A stretch of DNA of 32,223 bases from Planctomycetota bacterium (lineage in GTDB: Bacteria > Planctomycetota > UBA1135 > UBA2386). The first letter of the stretch is position 1; each line of letters begins with the position of its first letter. Made by a program: the position numbers and the translations under genes. Positions 7,962 to 15,078 of the stretch are shown piece by piece. A model generated the notes under the pieces. The model searched no databases, was not told the origin of the DNA, and worked only from the letters and a program-made list of their open reading frames with translations. The stretch is from NCBI GenBank assembly GCA_016794035.1, contig JAEUHS010000112.1:1-32223 (forward strand), given 5' to 3'.

Positions 7962-8699
7962 ATGACGTCCGCACCTGCGAGCCCGGCGAAGCCTCCCGCG
8001 CACCTCAAGCGCATCCTGCTGAAGATCAGCGGCGAGAGTCTCGGTGATTCGGGCGGCGGCGTCTCGCCGGCGGTGGTCGCCAAGGTCGCCGGCCAGATCG
8101 CGCGCGTGCAGGCGCTCGGCGTCGAGGTCGCGGTCGTCGTCGGCGGCGGCAATCTGCTGCGCGGCGCCGAGTTCGCCAAGCTCGGCACCAACCGCGCCAC
8201 CGCCGACCACATGGGCATGCTGGCGACGGCGATCAACGCGCTGGCGCTGCAGGACGCGCTCGAGCGCGCGGGCATCGCGACGCGCGCCGCCTGCGCGGTC
8301 GAGATGAAGACGATGATGGAGCCCTACATCCGCCGCCGCGTGATCCGGCACCTCGAGAAGGGGCGCGTCGTGATCCTCGCCGGTGGCACCGGCAACCCGT
8401 ACTTCACCACCGACACCGCCGCGGCGCTGCGCGCGACCGAACTCGGCGTCGACGCGATCTTCAAGGCGACCAAGGTCGACGGCGTCTATTCGGCCGATCC
8501 GACCAAGGACAAGGCCGCGGTCAGGTTCACGCAGATCTCGTTCGACGAGGCGCTGACGCTCGACCTGCGCGTGATGGACCGCACCGCGTTCACGCTGTGC
8601 ATGGAGAATCGCATGCCGATCATGGTGTTCGACATGTTCGTCGAAGGGAACATGGAGCGGGCGGTGCGCGGCGACCAGATCGGCACCTGGGTCAGCTAG
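7962..8699 (+). CDS. pyrH: UMP kinase
   Basis: Phosphorylates UMP to UDP with ATP in pyrimidine nucleotide synthesis; a hexameric amino-acid-kinase-fold enzyme of the cytoplasm. Motifs in order are ILLKISGESL at the N-terminus, VVVGGGNLLRG (phosphate loop), NRATADHMGMLATAINALAL, ILAGGTGNPYFTTDTAA, and FKATKVDGVYSADP. The length of 245 residues is normal for the family, with a short Ala/Pro-rich N-terminal extension of ~13 residues before LKRILLK. The ATG at 7962 is 24 nt after tsf. A 126-nt gap to frr contains TACAGT at 8781, which might give frr an extra promoter. Confidence 0.97.
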   Translation: MTSAPASPAKPPAHLKRILLKISGESLGDSGGGVSPAVVAKVAGQIARVQALGVEVAVVVGGGNLLRGAEFAKLGTNRATADHMGMLATAINALALQDALERAGIATRAACAVEMKTMMEPYIRRRVIRHLEKGRVVILAGGTGNPYFTTDTAAALRATELGVDAIFKATKVDGVYSADPTKDKAAVRFTQISFDEALTLDLRVMDRTAFTLCMENRMPIMVFDMFVEGNMERAVRGDQIGTWVS

Positions 8700-8825
8700 G
8701 TCGCGGCGAGGCAGATCGCGACGGCGGGGTGTGGAGCGGCCCGGACACGCTGCACACTGGGGTGGGCGCCACCTCCGCGCTACAGTCGAGGCCGGCCGAG
8801 GCTCCGACCTCGACCCCGCAACGCC

Positions 8826-9395
8826 ATGGACCCACACGCCCCGATCCTGAACGATCTCAAGCAGAAGACCGACAAGACGCTGAAGCACCTGAAGGAGCAG
8901 CTCGGCAGCATCCGCACCGGCCGCGCGTCGCCGACCCTGGTCGACACGATCCGGGTCGACTACTACGGCACGGCGACGCCGCTGATGCAGGTGGCGCACA
9001 TCTCGGTGCCGGAGCCGCGGCAGCTGCTGATCAAGCCGTTCGACGGTTCGCCGCCGGTGATCAAGGAGATCGAGCGCGCGATCCAGAAGTCCGACCTGGG
9101 CCTGAACCCGCAGTCGGACGGCAAGGTCCTGCGCCTGATCATGCCGCCGCTGTCGGGCGAGCAGCGCCAGAAGCTGGTGCACAAGGTCAAGGACCTGGTC
9201 GAGCAGAACCGGGTCGCGCTGCGCAACGAGCGCCGCGACGCCAACAAGGCGGCCGATCAGATGAAGAAGGACGGCAAGCTGACCGAGGACCAGTGCAAGA
9301 AGGCCCACGAGGCGGTCGACAAGGAGCTGAAGCTGGTCGAAGCCCAGCTCGACGAGGCGCTGAAGACGAAGTCCAAGGAGATCATGGAGGAGTGA
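8826..9395 (+). CDS. frr: Ribosome recycling factor
   Basis: Works with EF-G to split post-termination ribosomes. The 189-residue length matches the usual ~185. The two long helices of the three-helix bundle are clear, with the signature LGSIRTGRASPTLVD near the N-terminus, then VPEPRQLLIKPFD and IQKSDLGLNPQSDGKVLRL for the small domain, and LVHKVKDLVEQNRVALRNER leading into the last helix. It closes the rpsB-tsf-pyrH-frr cluster. Instead of uppS and cdsA, which often follow, a tRNA gene lies 87 nt downstream, after a possible terminator hairpin. Confidence 0.97.
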   Translation: MDPHAPILNDLKQKTDKTLKHLKEQLGSIRTGRASPTLVDTIRVDYYGTATPLMQVAHISVPEPRQLLIKPFDGSPPVIKEIERAIQKSDLGLNPQSDGKVLRLIMPPLSGEQRQKLVHKVKDLVEQNRVALRNERRDANKAADQMKKDGKLTEDQCKKAHEAVDKELKLVEAQLDEALKTKSKEIMEE

Positions 9396-9414
9396 GCCGG
9401 CGCGGCCCGATTCG

Positions 9415-9455
9415 CGGGCGGCCCGGGGCGCCAGGCTCTTGCGCCGCACCGCCCG
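9415..9455 (+). terminator. Possible terminator after frr
   Basis: An outer stem CGGGCGG (9415-9421) pairs with CCGCCCG (9449-9455), and inside it GGCGC (9427-9431) pairs with GCGCC (9441-9445). It sits 20 nt after the frr stop and before tRNA-Lys. There is no T-tract, so intrinsic termination is uncertain. Confidence 0.35.
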
Positions 9456-9464
9456 AACCGGTTC

Positions 9465-9470
9465 TATGCT
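9465..9470 (+). promoter_or_regulatory. -10-like element for tRNA-Lys
   Basis: TATGCT ends 12 nt before the first base of the tRNA. The nearest -35 candidate, TTGCGC at 9439, is 20 nt away, longer than ideal. The same TATGCT also lies 12 nt before the VWA gene at 25702. Confidence 0.35.
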
Positions 9471-9482
9471 CCCCCGCAAACC

Positions 9483-9558
9483 GGGGGCGTAGCTCAGCCG
9501 GTAGAGCAGCGGCCTTTTAAGCCGTAGGTCGCAGGTTCGACCCCTGCCGCCCTCACCA
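9483..9558 (+). tRNA. tRNA-Lys (anticodon TTT)
   Basis: A full cloverleaf can be folded by hand: acceptor GGGGGCG with CGCCCTC (one G-U pair), D stem GCTC/GAGC, anticodon stem GCGGC/GCCGT around loop CTTTTAA, and T stem GCAGG/CCTGC with TTCGACC in the loop. The discriminator is A and CCA (9556-9558) is encoded. The anticodon TTT reads AAA and AAG. It lies between frr and a Trm112-like gene that begins 38 nt later. Confidence 0.97.
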
Positions 9559-9595
9559 CGTCCAGCGGCTGCGCCCCGATGGCTCCTGCGTTCCG

Positions 9596-9853
9596 ATGAT
9601 CGAACCCGGTTTCCTCCGCCTGCTCGTCTGCCCCAGCACCCGTGAGTCGCTGCGCGAAGCCACGGCTGCCGAACTCGCCGCGGTCAACGCCGCGATCCAG
9701 CAGGGCACCGCGCGCAACCGTGGCGGCGCCGCCGTCACCGAAGCGGTGAGCGGCGGGCTGGTCACGGCCAGCGGCGCCGTGCTGTATCCGATCCAGGACG
9801 GCATCCCGATCCTGCTGTCGGGGGAAGCGATTCCGCTGCGAGCCGCACCTTGA
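9596..9853 (+). CDS. Trm112-like small protein (UPF0434/YcaR relative) lacking the zinc cysteines
   Basis: An 85-residue protein whose two ends match the Trm112/UPF0434 pattern: LLRLLVCPSTRESL at residues 8-21 by alignment of the family LL..LACP motif, and GAVLYPIQDGIPILLSGEAI near the C-terminus, where the family has ..YPI.DGIPVLL. In eukaryotes Trm112 activates tRNA, rRNA and release-factor methyltransferases; bacterial relatives are poorly understood. Only one cysteine is present, so the usual CPxC zinc site is lost. The middle is enlarged by an Ala/Gly-rich segment. It starts 38 nt after tRNA-Lys, so it may be transcribed from the tRNA promoter. The family call is good; no function can be given. 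Confidence 0.8.
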   Translation: MIEPGFLRLLVCPSTRESLREATAAELAAVNAAIQQGTARNRGGAAVTEAVSGGLVTASGAVLYPIQDGIPILLSGEAIPLRAAP

Positions 9854-9985
9854 GCGTACGCCCCGCCGCACGCTGTCCTGTTCTCTCCACCGCGCCGCCT
9901 CTCGCCGCGCGCAGTTTTCTGTCACCGGGGCGCCGCCGCGCTGCTGCCGCCGACCTTCGCCGAGTATCTTCACGACCTTCCGCCC

Positions 9986-12316
9986 ATGGCGACGAAACCC
10001 GCATCCCCGCCCGTCCCGCCCAATCCCGCTGACCAGCTGCTCGACGACCACACCGGCGTCTACGGCTTCTTCCGTCGGCATCAGAAGAAGCTGCTGTACA
10101 CGGCGGGCCTGTTCACGCTGCTGACGTTCTCGGTCACCGGGCCGATGCTGACCGCGGTCGACTCGCTGTTCGGCAAGCGGCGCGACATGCCGTCGATCCA
10201 GGTCGGCGGCCAGCGCGTCAAGCTCGAGCCGCTGGACTACCAGTTCGGCAGCGTCGTCGCGCGCAACCTGACCAACATGCAGGGCTCGCCGTCGTTGCCG
10301 CCGGTGCTGCCGGTGCTCGGCACCGGCGAAGGCGGGTCCAACGACCTCGCCGACATGCTCGCGATCCTGCGCCGCGCGGCGATCGCCGAGGGCATCGACG
10401 TGTCGATGGCCGAGGTCGACCGGGCGATCGAAGTGCTGCGGGAGCAGTCGAAGGTCGAGTCGGCGGCCCGCCTGGCGGGCTACCGCGGTTTCCACTCGCT
10501 GGCCGAGTATCGCGAGGTGGTCAAGGAGGCGATGCGCATCGGCACCTATGTGCGGCTGCAGACGCTCGCGCTCGACGGCTCCGACGCCAAGGTGCTCGAT
10601 CAGGTCGTCGCCGACCGCGAGAAGGTGACGTTCCGCGTCGCGACGTTCGACGAGAAGGCGCTCGAGCAGCAGCTGAAGGCCGGCGCCAAGCCGACCGACG
10701 ACGAGCTGAAGTCGTGGCTCGAGACCAAGAGCGAGATCGAGAAGGCGCGCATCCAGGTCTACGACAGCAACCACCTCGAGCTGCGCTTCGGCGCGCTGCT
10801 GCTGGCCGACGGCCAGTTCGACGCGACGCAGTGGGCCGACGTGCTGAAGGACTTCCAGCCGGCCGAGGACCAGCTCAGCTACGTCTACGAGCAGGAGAAG
10901 GAGCTGCGCTTCAAGCTCGAGGGCGACAAGAACTACAAGCCGCTCGAGGAGGTCAAGGGCGAGATCACGCGGCTGCTGCAGGCCGAGCAGGTGATGAACC
11001 ACCTGTTCGCGGAGCTGAAGAAGGAACTGGATGCGGCGCTGAAGCAGCCGAACGAGGAGCTGCAGCGCTGCCAGACCGAGCTCGGCGAGGCGAACGGCGG
11101 CGTCAAGGAGCTCGAGGCCAAGCTGGCGGGACAGCCTGCCGACGCGGCGGCCGTCGAGGAGCAGCTGCGGCTGGCCAAGGAGACGCTCGCCGCCAAGCAG
11201 GCGGCCGTCACCGCCGCGGGCGACGCGGTCAAGGCCGCGCGCGCCGGCTGGGACTTCCCGGCGGCGTTCGCCCGGCTCACCGAAGGCAAGTCCGGCTTCG
11301 AGCAGAAGGCGATGACCGGCCGCCGCAGCCTCGAGGACCTGAAGGACCTCGACGCCGCCGGTGTCGGCTACGGCAAGTGGCCGTCGTCGGCGCAGGCGCG
11401 CGCGATCCAGGCCAAGGGCGACTTCTGCGGTGGGCCCGGTCGCGCCGACAAGGCGCTGCTGCTGTACCAGGCGACCGACGTGCTGGTGCGGCCGCTGAAG
11501 CCGTGGGACGCGCTGCAGCCGCTGCTCGAGGGCGCCTACTTCACCGAGAAGGCCAAGACCGAGGGCGAGGCGAAGAAGAAGCTGATGGAGGACGCGCTGC
11601 TGCGGCTCGCCAAGGCGAAGATGGCCGAACAGGTGGCCACCATCGAGGCCACGCGCGCGACCAAGGTCGACGAGCGCATGGCCGAGTGGGAGCGCACGAC
11701 CCAGGCGGGCATCGTCGAGGCGCAGGGCTGGCTGCAGCGGCTGGCCGCCGGCACGCAGGCGCAGATCGCGTGGCAGCGCAAGCTGGACACCCTGCAGGCG
11801 CAGGTCGCCGACAAGGACAAGCAGCGCGCCACGTTCGACGCCGAGGTCGGCAAGGCGATCGAGGAGGAGATCGCGACCGAGGCGAAGAAGCACTACGGCG
11901 AGGTGCTCGAGGCCGCGGCGGCCGAGGCCGGTTTCACGCTGGCGACGCTCGACCCGCACCCGCGCAACCTGTCGAGCCTGCCGCGCTTCGACAAGGCCTA
12001 CGACGAGACCACGGTGTTCCTGTTCCGCAACCACGCGGAGCTCGAGGCCGGCGCGACGACCGGCGTGGTGCAGGACGCCACCAACCGGCGCTGGCTGGTC
12101 GCCGTCTGCGACAAGGTGGAGCCGCTGCAGCCGAGCGACGTCACCCGCCGCGACTTCGAGAGCCAGCGCACCGGCGACGGTCTGTTCGCCTACTCGACGC
12201 AGCGCGCCTACCGCGCCTACGGGCAGGCGTTCACGATCAAGGCGCTCGAGACCCGCTACGACCTGAAGCGTCCGGTCGGCGAGCAGGAGATGCCGCCGGC
12301 GCCGAACAGCCGCTAG
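9986..12316 (+). CDS. PpiD/SurA-N-type membrane-anchored chaperone-like protein
   Basis: A 776-residue protein with a cytoplasmic N-terminus (about 1-35), one membrane anchor (about 36-58, LLYTAGLFTLLTFSVTG) and a long periplasmic part. The segment after the anchor has the SurA/PpiD N-terminal layout: a short strand pair (IQVGGQRVKLEPLDY), helices containing ILRRAAIAEGIDVSMAEVD, then GFHSLAEYREVVKEAMRI. In that family this chaperone domain holds unfolded outer-membrane or secreted proteins. I cannot recognise a parvulin catalytic domain. A charged, probably coiled-coil stretch (about 330-420) and a second helical stretch (about 510-640) fill the centre, and the end contains TGVVQDATNRRWLVAVCDKV. 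The ATG at 9986 is preceded by TATCTT 15 nt upstream. A periplasmic folding factor is the best guess. Confidence 0.75.
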   Translation: MATKPASPPVPPNPADQLLDDHTGVYGFFRRHQKKLLYTAGLFTLLTFSVTGPMLTAVDSLFGKRRDMPSIQVGGQRVKLEPLDYQFGSVVARNLTNMQGSPSLPPVLPVLGTGEGGSNDLADMLAILRRAAIAEGIDVSMAEVDRAIEVLREQSKVESAARLAGYRGFHSLAEYREVVKEAMRIGTYVRLQTLALDGSDAKVLDQVVADREKVTFRVATFDEKALEQQLKAGAKPTDDELKSWLETKSEIEKARIQVYDSNHLELRFGALLLADGQFDATQWADVLKDFQPAEDQLSYVYEQEKELRFKLEGDKNYKPLEEVKGEITRLLQAEQVMNHLFAELKKELDAALKQPNEELQRCQTELGEANGGVKELEAKLAGQPADAAAVEEQLRLAKETLAAKQAAVTAAGDAVKAARAGWDFPAAFARLTEGKSGFEQKAMTGRRSLEDLKDLDAAGVGYGKWPSSAQARAIQAKGDFCGGPGRADKALLLYQATDVLVRPLKPWDALQPLLEGAYFTEKAKTEGEAKKKLMEDALLRLAKAKMAEQVATIEATRATKVDERMAEWERTTQAGIVEAQGWLQRLAAGTQAQIAWQRKLDTLQAQVADKDKQRATFDAEVGKAIEEEIATEAKKHYGEVLEAAAAEAGFTLATLDPHPRNLSSLPRFDKAYDETTVFLFRNHAELEAGATTGVVQDATNRRWLVAVCDKVEPLQPSDVTRRDFESQRTGDGLFAYSTQRAYRAYGQAFTIKALETRYDLKRPVGEQEMPPAPNSR

Positions 12317-12324
12317 CGCCGACG

Positions 12325-12354
12325 GCGCCTCGTCACCAGGCGGCACAGCGGCTC
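12325..12354. repeat. Convergent-gap element, copy 1
   Basis: About 30 nt between the ends of the PpiD-like (+) and methyltransferase (-) genes, nearly identical to 17895-17925 (three substitutions and a one-base insertion over the 28-29-nt core). Read on the minus strand it contains a small hairpin GCCT-ggtgacg-AGGC. Nothing else explains the similarity. Confidence 0.6.
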
Positions 12355-12377
12355 GCACCGGTGCCCGGAACGGTGCG
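12354..12377. terminator. Possible bidirectional terminator between convergent genes
   Basis: CGCACCG (12354-12360) pairs with CGGTGCG (12371-12377) around a 10-nt loop in the 63-nt gap between two convergent stops. There is no T-tract on either side, so confidence is limited. Confidence 0.4.
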
Positions 12378-12379
12378 GG

Positions 12380-13330
12380 CTAGTCGGCGGTCGGCGCCGC
12401 GACGACGATGATCTCGTCGTGCGGGTTCACGTAGAGGCTCATGCCCTTCAGCAGTCCGAGCGGCTTCGCCAGGAACGCCGCGACCGGCCCGAGGCGGCCC
12501 GCCCGTTCGGCGAGGAAGCCGAACGAGACGAACTTGCCGGCATAGGCCGCGCCGAGCGCGACGGGCCGGAAGCCGCAGTCGCCGAGCAGTCGCCGGATGG
12601 TGGCCGGTGAGAAGTGGTACAGGTGCTCGGTGTGCTTGTAGTGGTGCCAGCGCCTGCCGAGCAGCCGCGCCCAGCGCGAGGCGACGTTCTGGGTCTCGAT
12701 CAGCAGGTGTCCCGACGGCTTCAGCAGTTCGCGGATGCGGCGCAGCACCGGCTGCGGCTCGGGGATGTGTTCGACCACGTCCCACATCGTGATCAGGTCG
12801 AACGAGCCGCGCTCGTAGTGGCGCGCGGCGATCGCCTCGTCGAGCGTGCCGACATGGATGCGTTCGGCGCCGAGCGCCGCGACCGCCTCGCCGGCGATCG
12901 CCGGGGACAGCTCGACGCCGTGCACGTCGTGACCGAGCCCGTGCGCGACGCGCAGGAAGTAGCCGGCGGCGCAGCCGACGTCGAGGATGCGCGCCTTCGC
13001 CGGCAGCCAGCGCTGCACCAGCGCCATGCGCTTCGCGAACGTGCGCAGGTAGAGCGCGGACTCGCGCGCGTAGTCGGCGTAGCCGCGCGCCTTCGGGTCG
13101 TCGCTCTTCCAGTAGCCCTCGCCGTAGACGTCGACCAGCGCCTGCCCCTGCAGCCGCGGCGTCACGTAGACCAGGCCGCAGTCGTCGCAGGTGACGACCT
13201 CGAACGGCGCGTCGAGGAACTTGCGCGTGCGTTCGCCGCTGCCGCAGAGCTGGCAGCGCGTGACCGCCGCCGCTCCGGCGAGCGTGCCGTCGGTCGCCGG
13301 CGCCGGCGTGCGCTGCGCGGGAGTAGCCAT
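12380..13330 (-). CDS. Class I SAM-dependent methyltransferase with N-terminal zinc ribbon
   Basis: Transfers a methyl group from S-adenosylmethionine to an unidentified substrate, probably a sugar or small molecule. The N-terminus has a four-cysteine zinc-binding module, CQLC at 26-29 and CDDC at 48-51, as in many Methyltransf_23 enzymes of sugar and polysaccharide pathways. The SAM-binding motif I is ILDVGCAAGYF (115-125), the acidic end of strand beta 2 is GVELSP, and a following motif is ITMWDVVEHIPEP. The region HYKHTEHLYHFSP, with several histidines, is common in this subfamily. The ATG at 13330 is 2 nt after the glycosyltransferase stop, so the two are probably translationally coupled. 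It is the last gene of a three-gene minus-strand operon. The fold is certain; the substrate is unknown. Confidence 0.9.
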   Translation of the reverse strand: MATPAQRTPAPATDGTLAGAAAVTRCQLCGSGERTRKFLDAPFEVVTCDDCGLVYVTPRLQGQALVDVYGEGYWKSDDPKARGYADYARESALYLRTFAKRMALVQRWLPAKARILDVGCAAGYFLRVAHGLGHDVHGVELSPAIAGEAVAALGAERIHVGTLDEAIAARHYERGSFDLITMWDVVEHIPEPQPVLRRIRELLKPSGHLLIETQNVASRWARLLGRRWHHYKHTEHLYHFSPATIRRLLGDCGFRPVALGAAYAGKFVSFGFLAERAGRLGPVAAFLAKPLGLLKGMSLYVNPHDEIIVVAAPTAD

Positions 13331-13332
13331 GG

Positions 13333-14076
13333 TCACCGGGCCGCGGGCAGCCTGGCCCCGCGTTCGAGGAAGCGCTTGCGGCAGATCGTGCGGAACATCT
13401 TCCATGCGGTGCGCGCCTGGCGCGCGAAGGTGTCGGAGTGCTTCGACTCGCCGCCGAGGCGGTGGCTGTAGGTGACCGGGATCTCGATCACGCGGCAGCG
13501 CTCCTGCAGCGCCGCGCACATCATCTCGGGCGAGAACGCCGGGCCGGTCTCGGACAGCCGCCCGCGGATGCGCTGGAAGGTCTCGCGCGACAGCGCGCGG
13601 TAGGTGCAGCCGACGTCGGTGAAGCGCGGTTCGGCCGGTCGCATCCAGCAGAGCTGCAGGAACTTGGCCATGAACACGTTGCCCCAGCGCAGCAGGAACC
13701 GCATGTTCGCGCCCTGCTGGACCATCTGTTTGGTCGTCCGGGTGCCCATGACCATGCCGGCGTCCTCGAGGTAGACCAGCAGCTTGACCACGTCGCGGGC
13801 GCGGAAGCTGCCGTCGGCCTCGACCAGGACCAGGATCTCGCCGGTTGCGGCAGTCATGCCGGCCAGCAGCGCCGAGCCGTAGCCGGGCCGCGGCTCGGCG
13901 ACCACGCGCGCGCCGGCCTCGGCCGCGAACTCGGCCGTGCGATCGCTGCAGTTGTTGTCGACGACCAGGATCTCGTCGAGGTGCGGTTCCTGGCGGAACT
14001 CCGCCACCACCTGGCGGATCGTCTGCTCCTCGTTGTAGGCGGGGATGACGAGCGAGACGGTCCGGTCGCGGAACAT
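13333..14076 (-). CDS. Family 2 glycosyltransferase (polyprenyl-phosphate sugar transferase-like)
   Basis: A GT-A fold enzyme of 247 residues that would move a sugar from a nucleotide donor, commonly to a polyprenyl phosphate. The N-terminus has VSLVIPAYNEEQTI and then EILVVDNNCSDRT, the usual nucleotide-binding part. GYGSALLAGMTAATGEILV follows, and VEADGSF holds the acidic metal-binding position in place of a standard DAD. The C-terminal part includes FTDVGCTYRALSRETF and YSHRLGGESKHSDT, resembling the DPM1/DPG synthase acceptor region. There is no C-terminal membrane domain, so it is probably a soluble or peripheral form. The upstream gene, 36 nt away, is the DUF2064-VOC fusion, and the methyltransferase follows within 2 nt. 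Together they look like a glycan or glycolipid modification set; this is inference. Confidence 0.92.
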   Translation of the reverse strand: MFRDRTVSLVIPAYNEEQTIRQVVAEFRQEPHLDEILVVDNNCSDRTAEFAAEAGARVVAEPRPGYGSALLAGMTAATGEILVLVEADGSFRARDVVKLLVYLEDAGMVMGTRTTKQMVQQGANMRFLLRWGNVFMAKFLQLCWMRPAEPRFTDVGCTYRALSRETFQRIRGRLSETGPAFSPEMMCAALQERCRVIEIPVTYSHRLGGESKHSDTFARQARTAWKMFRTICRKRFLERGARLPAAR

Positions 14077-14112
14077 TGGGCGGCAGAAGGATACCGCGCT
14101 GGGCGACCTGCG

Positions 14113-15048
14113 CTAACCGACGAATCCGCCGTCGACGAACGTCAGCCGGTTGCCGCAGCCGTCGGTCGCCGTCACGGCCCTGCCACCGCCGATTCGCGGC
14201 GCCAGTTCGTCGCCGGCGGCGATCGCACCGCGGTCGGCGAGTTCGGCGGCGACCGCGGCGGCGTCGTCGCACGGCAGCAGCAGCCCGTTCGGCACGAACT
14301 GCGGGCCCTGCGCCGCGAGCCGCAGGCGGAACCGCGGGCCGGCGATGGTCGCCTGATGGCCGTCGGTCGCGACCAGCTCGGTGCCGAACACGACCTCGTG
14401 GAAGCGCAGCGCCGCCTGCAGGTCGGGTACCGGCAGCAGCGGCGGCGCCGCTTCGGCGCCGAGCCGTTCGTGCCACAGCAACCCGAGGTCGGTGGCGTCG
14501 TGCACGCTGCGCGCCCAGGGTCCGGGCCGGCTGGCCGCGCGCGCGAGCGCCGCGGCGTCGGCCGCGGCCAGCAGCCACGGGGCGCCGCGCTGGTCGCGGC
14601 CGAGCACGCAGTCGCCGTGCCGGGCGGCCTCGAGACAGGCCAGCAGCGTCGCGCTGGCGACGTCCGGCGTGTCGGCGGTGCGCACCAGCACCGGCGCATG
14701 ACCGGCGGCGCACAGCTCCGCGGCGGCGCGCACGAGCACCTCGCGACGCATCGGGCCGCGGTGCTCGCTCTGCCACTCGCGCAGCTCCACCCCGGGGCCG
14801 GCGAAGTAGGCGAGCATCGGCAGGGCGTCCGCCGGTCGGCCGCACAGGTGCACGGCCACGCCCGGCAGTTCCTGCGCGATCTGCTTCAGCCACGCGGTCT
14901 GCAGGCCGGCCGCCTCGGCCGCGCGCAGCGGCGGGCAGCAGCCGGTCAGCACCAGGCCCGGGCGCGGCGCCGTGGCCAGCACGGCGATCGCCGGGCCGCG
15001 TCCCGGGCGGCCTGAACCCCGCTCGCCTGTTTCCGTTTGGTGCGCCAT
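14113..15048 (-). CDS. DUF2064 (nucleotidyl/glycosyltransferase-like) protein fused to a VOC domain
   Basis: A 311-residue protein of two parts. Residues 20-205 match the DUF2064/TIGR04282 family (GT-A-like, related to CofC/MobA nucleotidyltransferases): IAVLATAPRPG at 21-31, PADALPMLAYFAGPGV at 72-87, PVLVRTADTPDVASATLLA at 119-137, DCVLGRDQRGAPWLLAA at 146-162, and SVHDATDL at 181-188. Family landmarks are altered: the usual KTRL after PRPG reads LTGC, and the usual GTDCPD reads RTADTPD. Residues 205-311 look like a vicinal-oxygen-chelate (glyoxalase/bleomycin resistance) half: LRFHEVVFGTELVATDGHQ, then a PRFRLRL strand, LPCDDAAAVAAELADRGA, and VTATDGCGNRLTFVD at the end. The ATG at 15048 is the last good start before the domain. 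It heads the operon with the glycosyltransferase and methyltransferase. The DUF2064 part is fairly sure; the VOC part is moderately sure. Confidence 0.78.
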   Translation of the reverse strand: MAHQTETGERGSGRPGRGPAIAVLATAPRPGLVLTGCCPPLRAAEAAGLQTAWLKQIAQELPGVAVHLCGRPADALPMLAYFAGPGVELREWQSEHRGPMRREVLVRAAAELCAAGHAPVLVRTADTPDVASATLLACLEAARHGDCVLGRDQRGAPWLLAAADAAALARAASRPGPWARSVHDATDLGLLWHERLGAEAAPPLLPVPDLQAALRFHEVVFGTELVATDGHQATIAGPRFRLRLAAQGPQFVPNGLLLPCDDAAAVAAELADRGAIAAGDELAPRIGGGRAVTATDGCGNRLTFVDGGFVG

Positions 15049-15078
15049 CCGGCGGGTTCTACCCTCGTCGCCACGCCC

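Noticed and set aside
15037..15078. Earlier GTG start for the toroid lipoprotein
   Set aside because: It would place 14 residues before a good lipoprotein signal peptide and overlap the divergent gene. The ATG at 15079 fits better.
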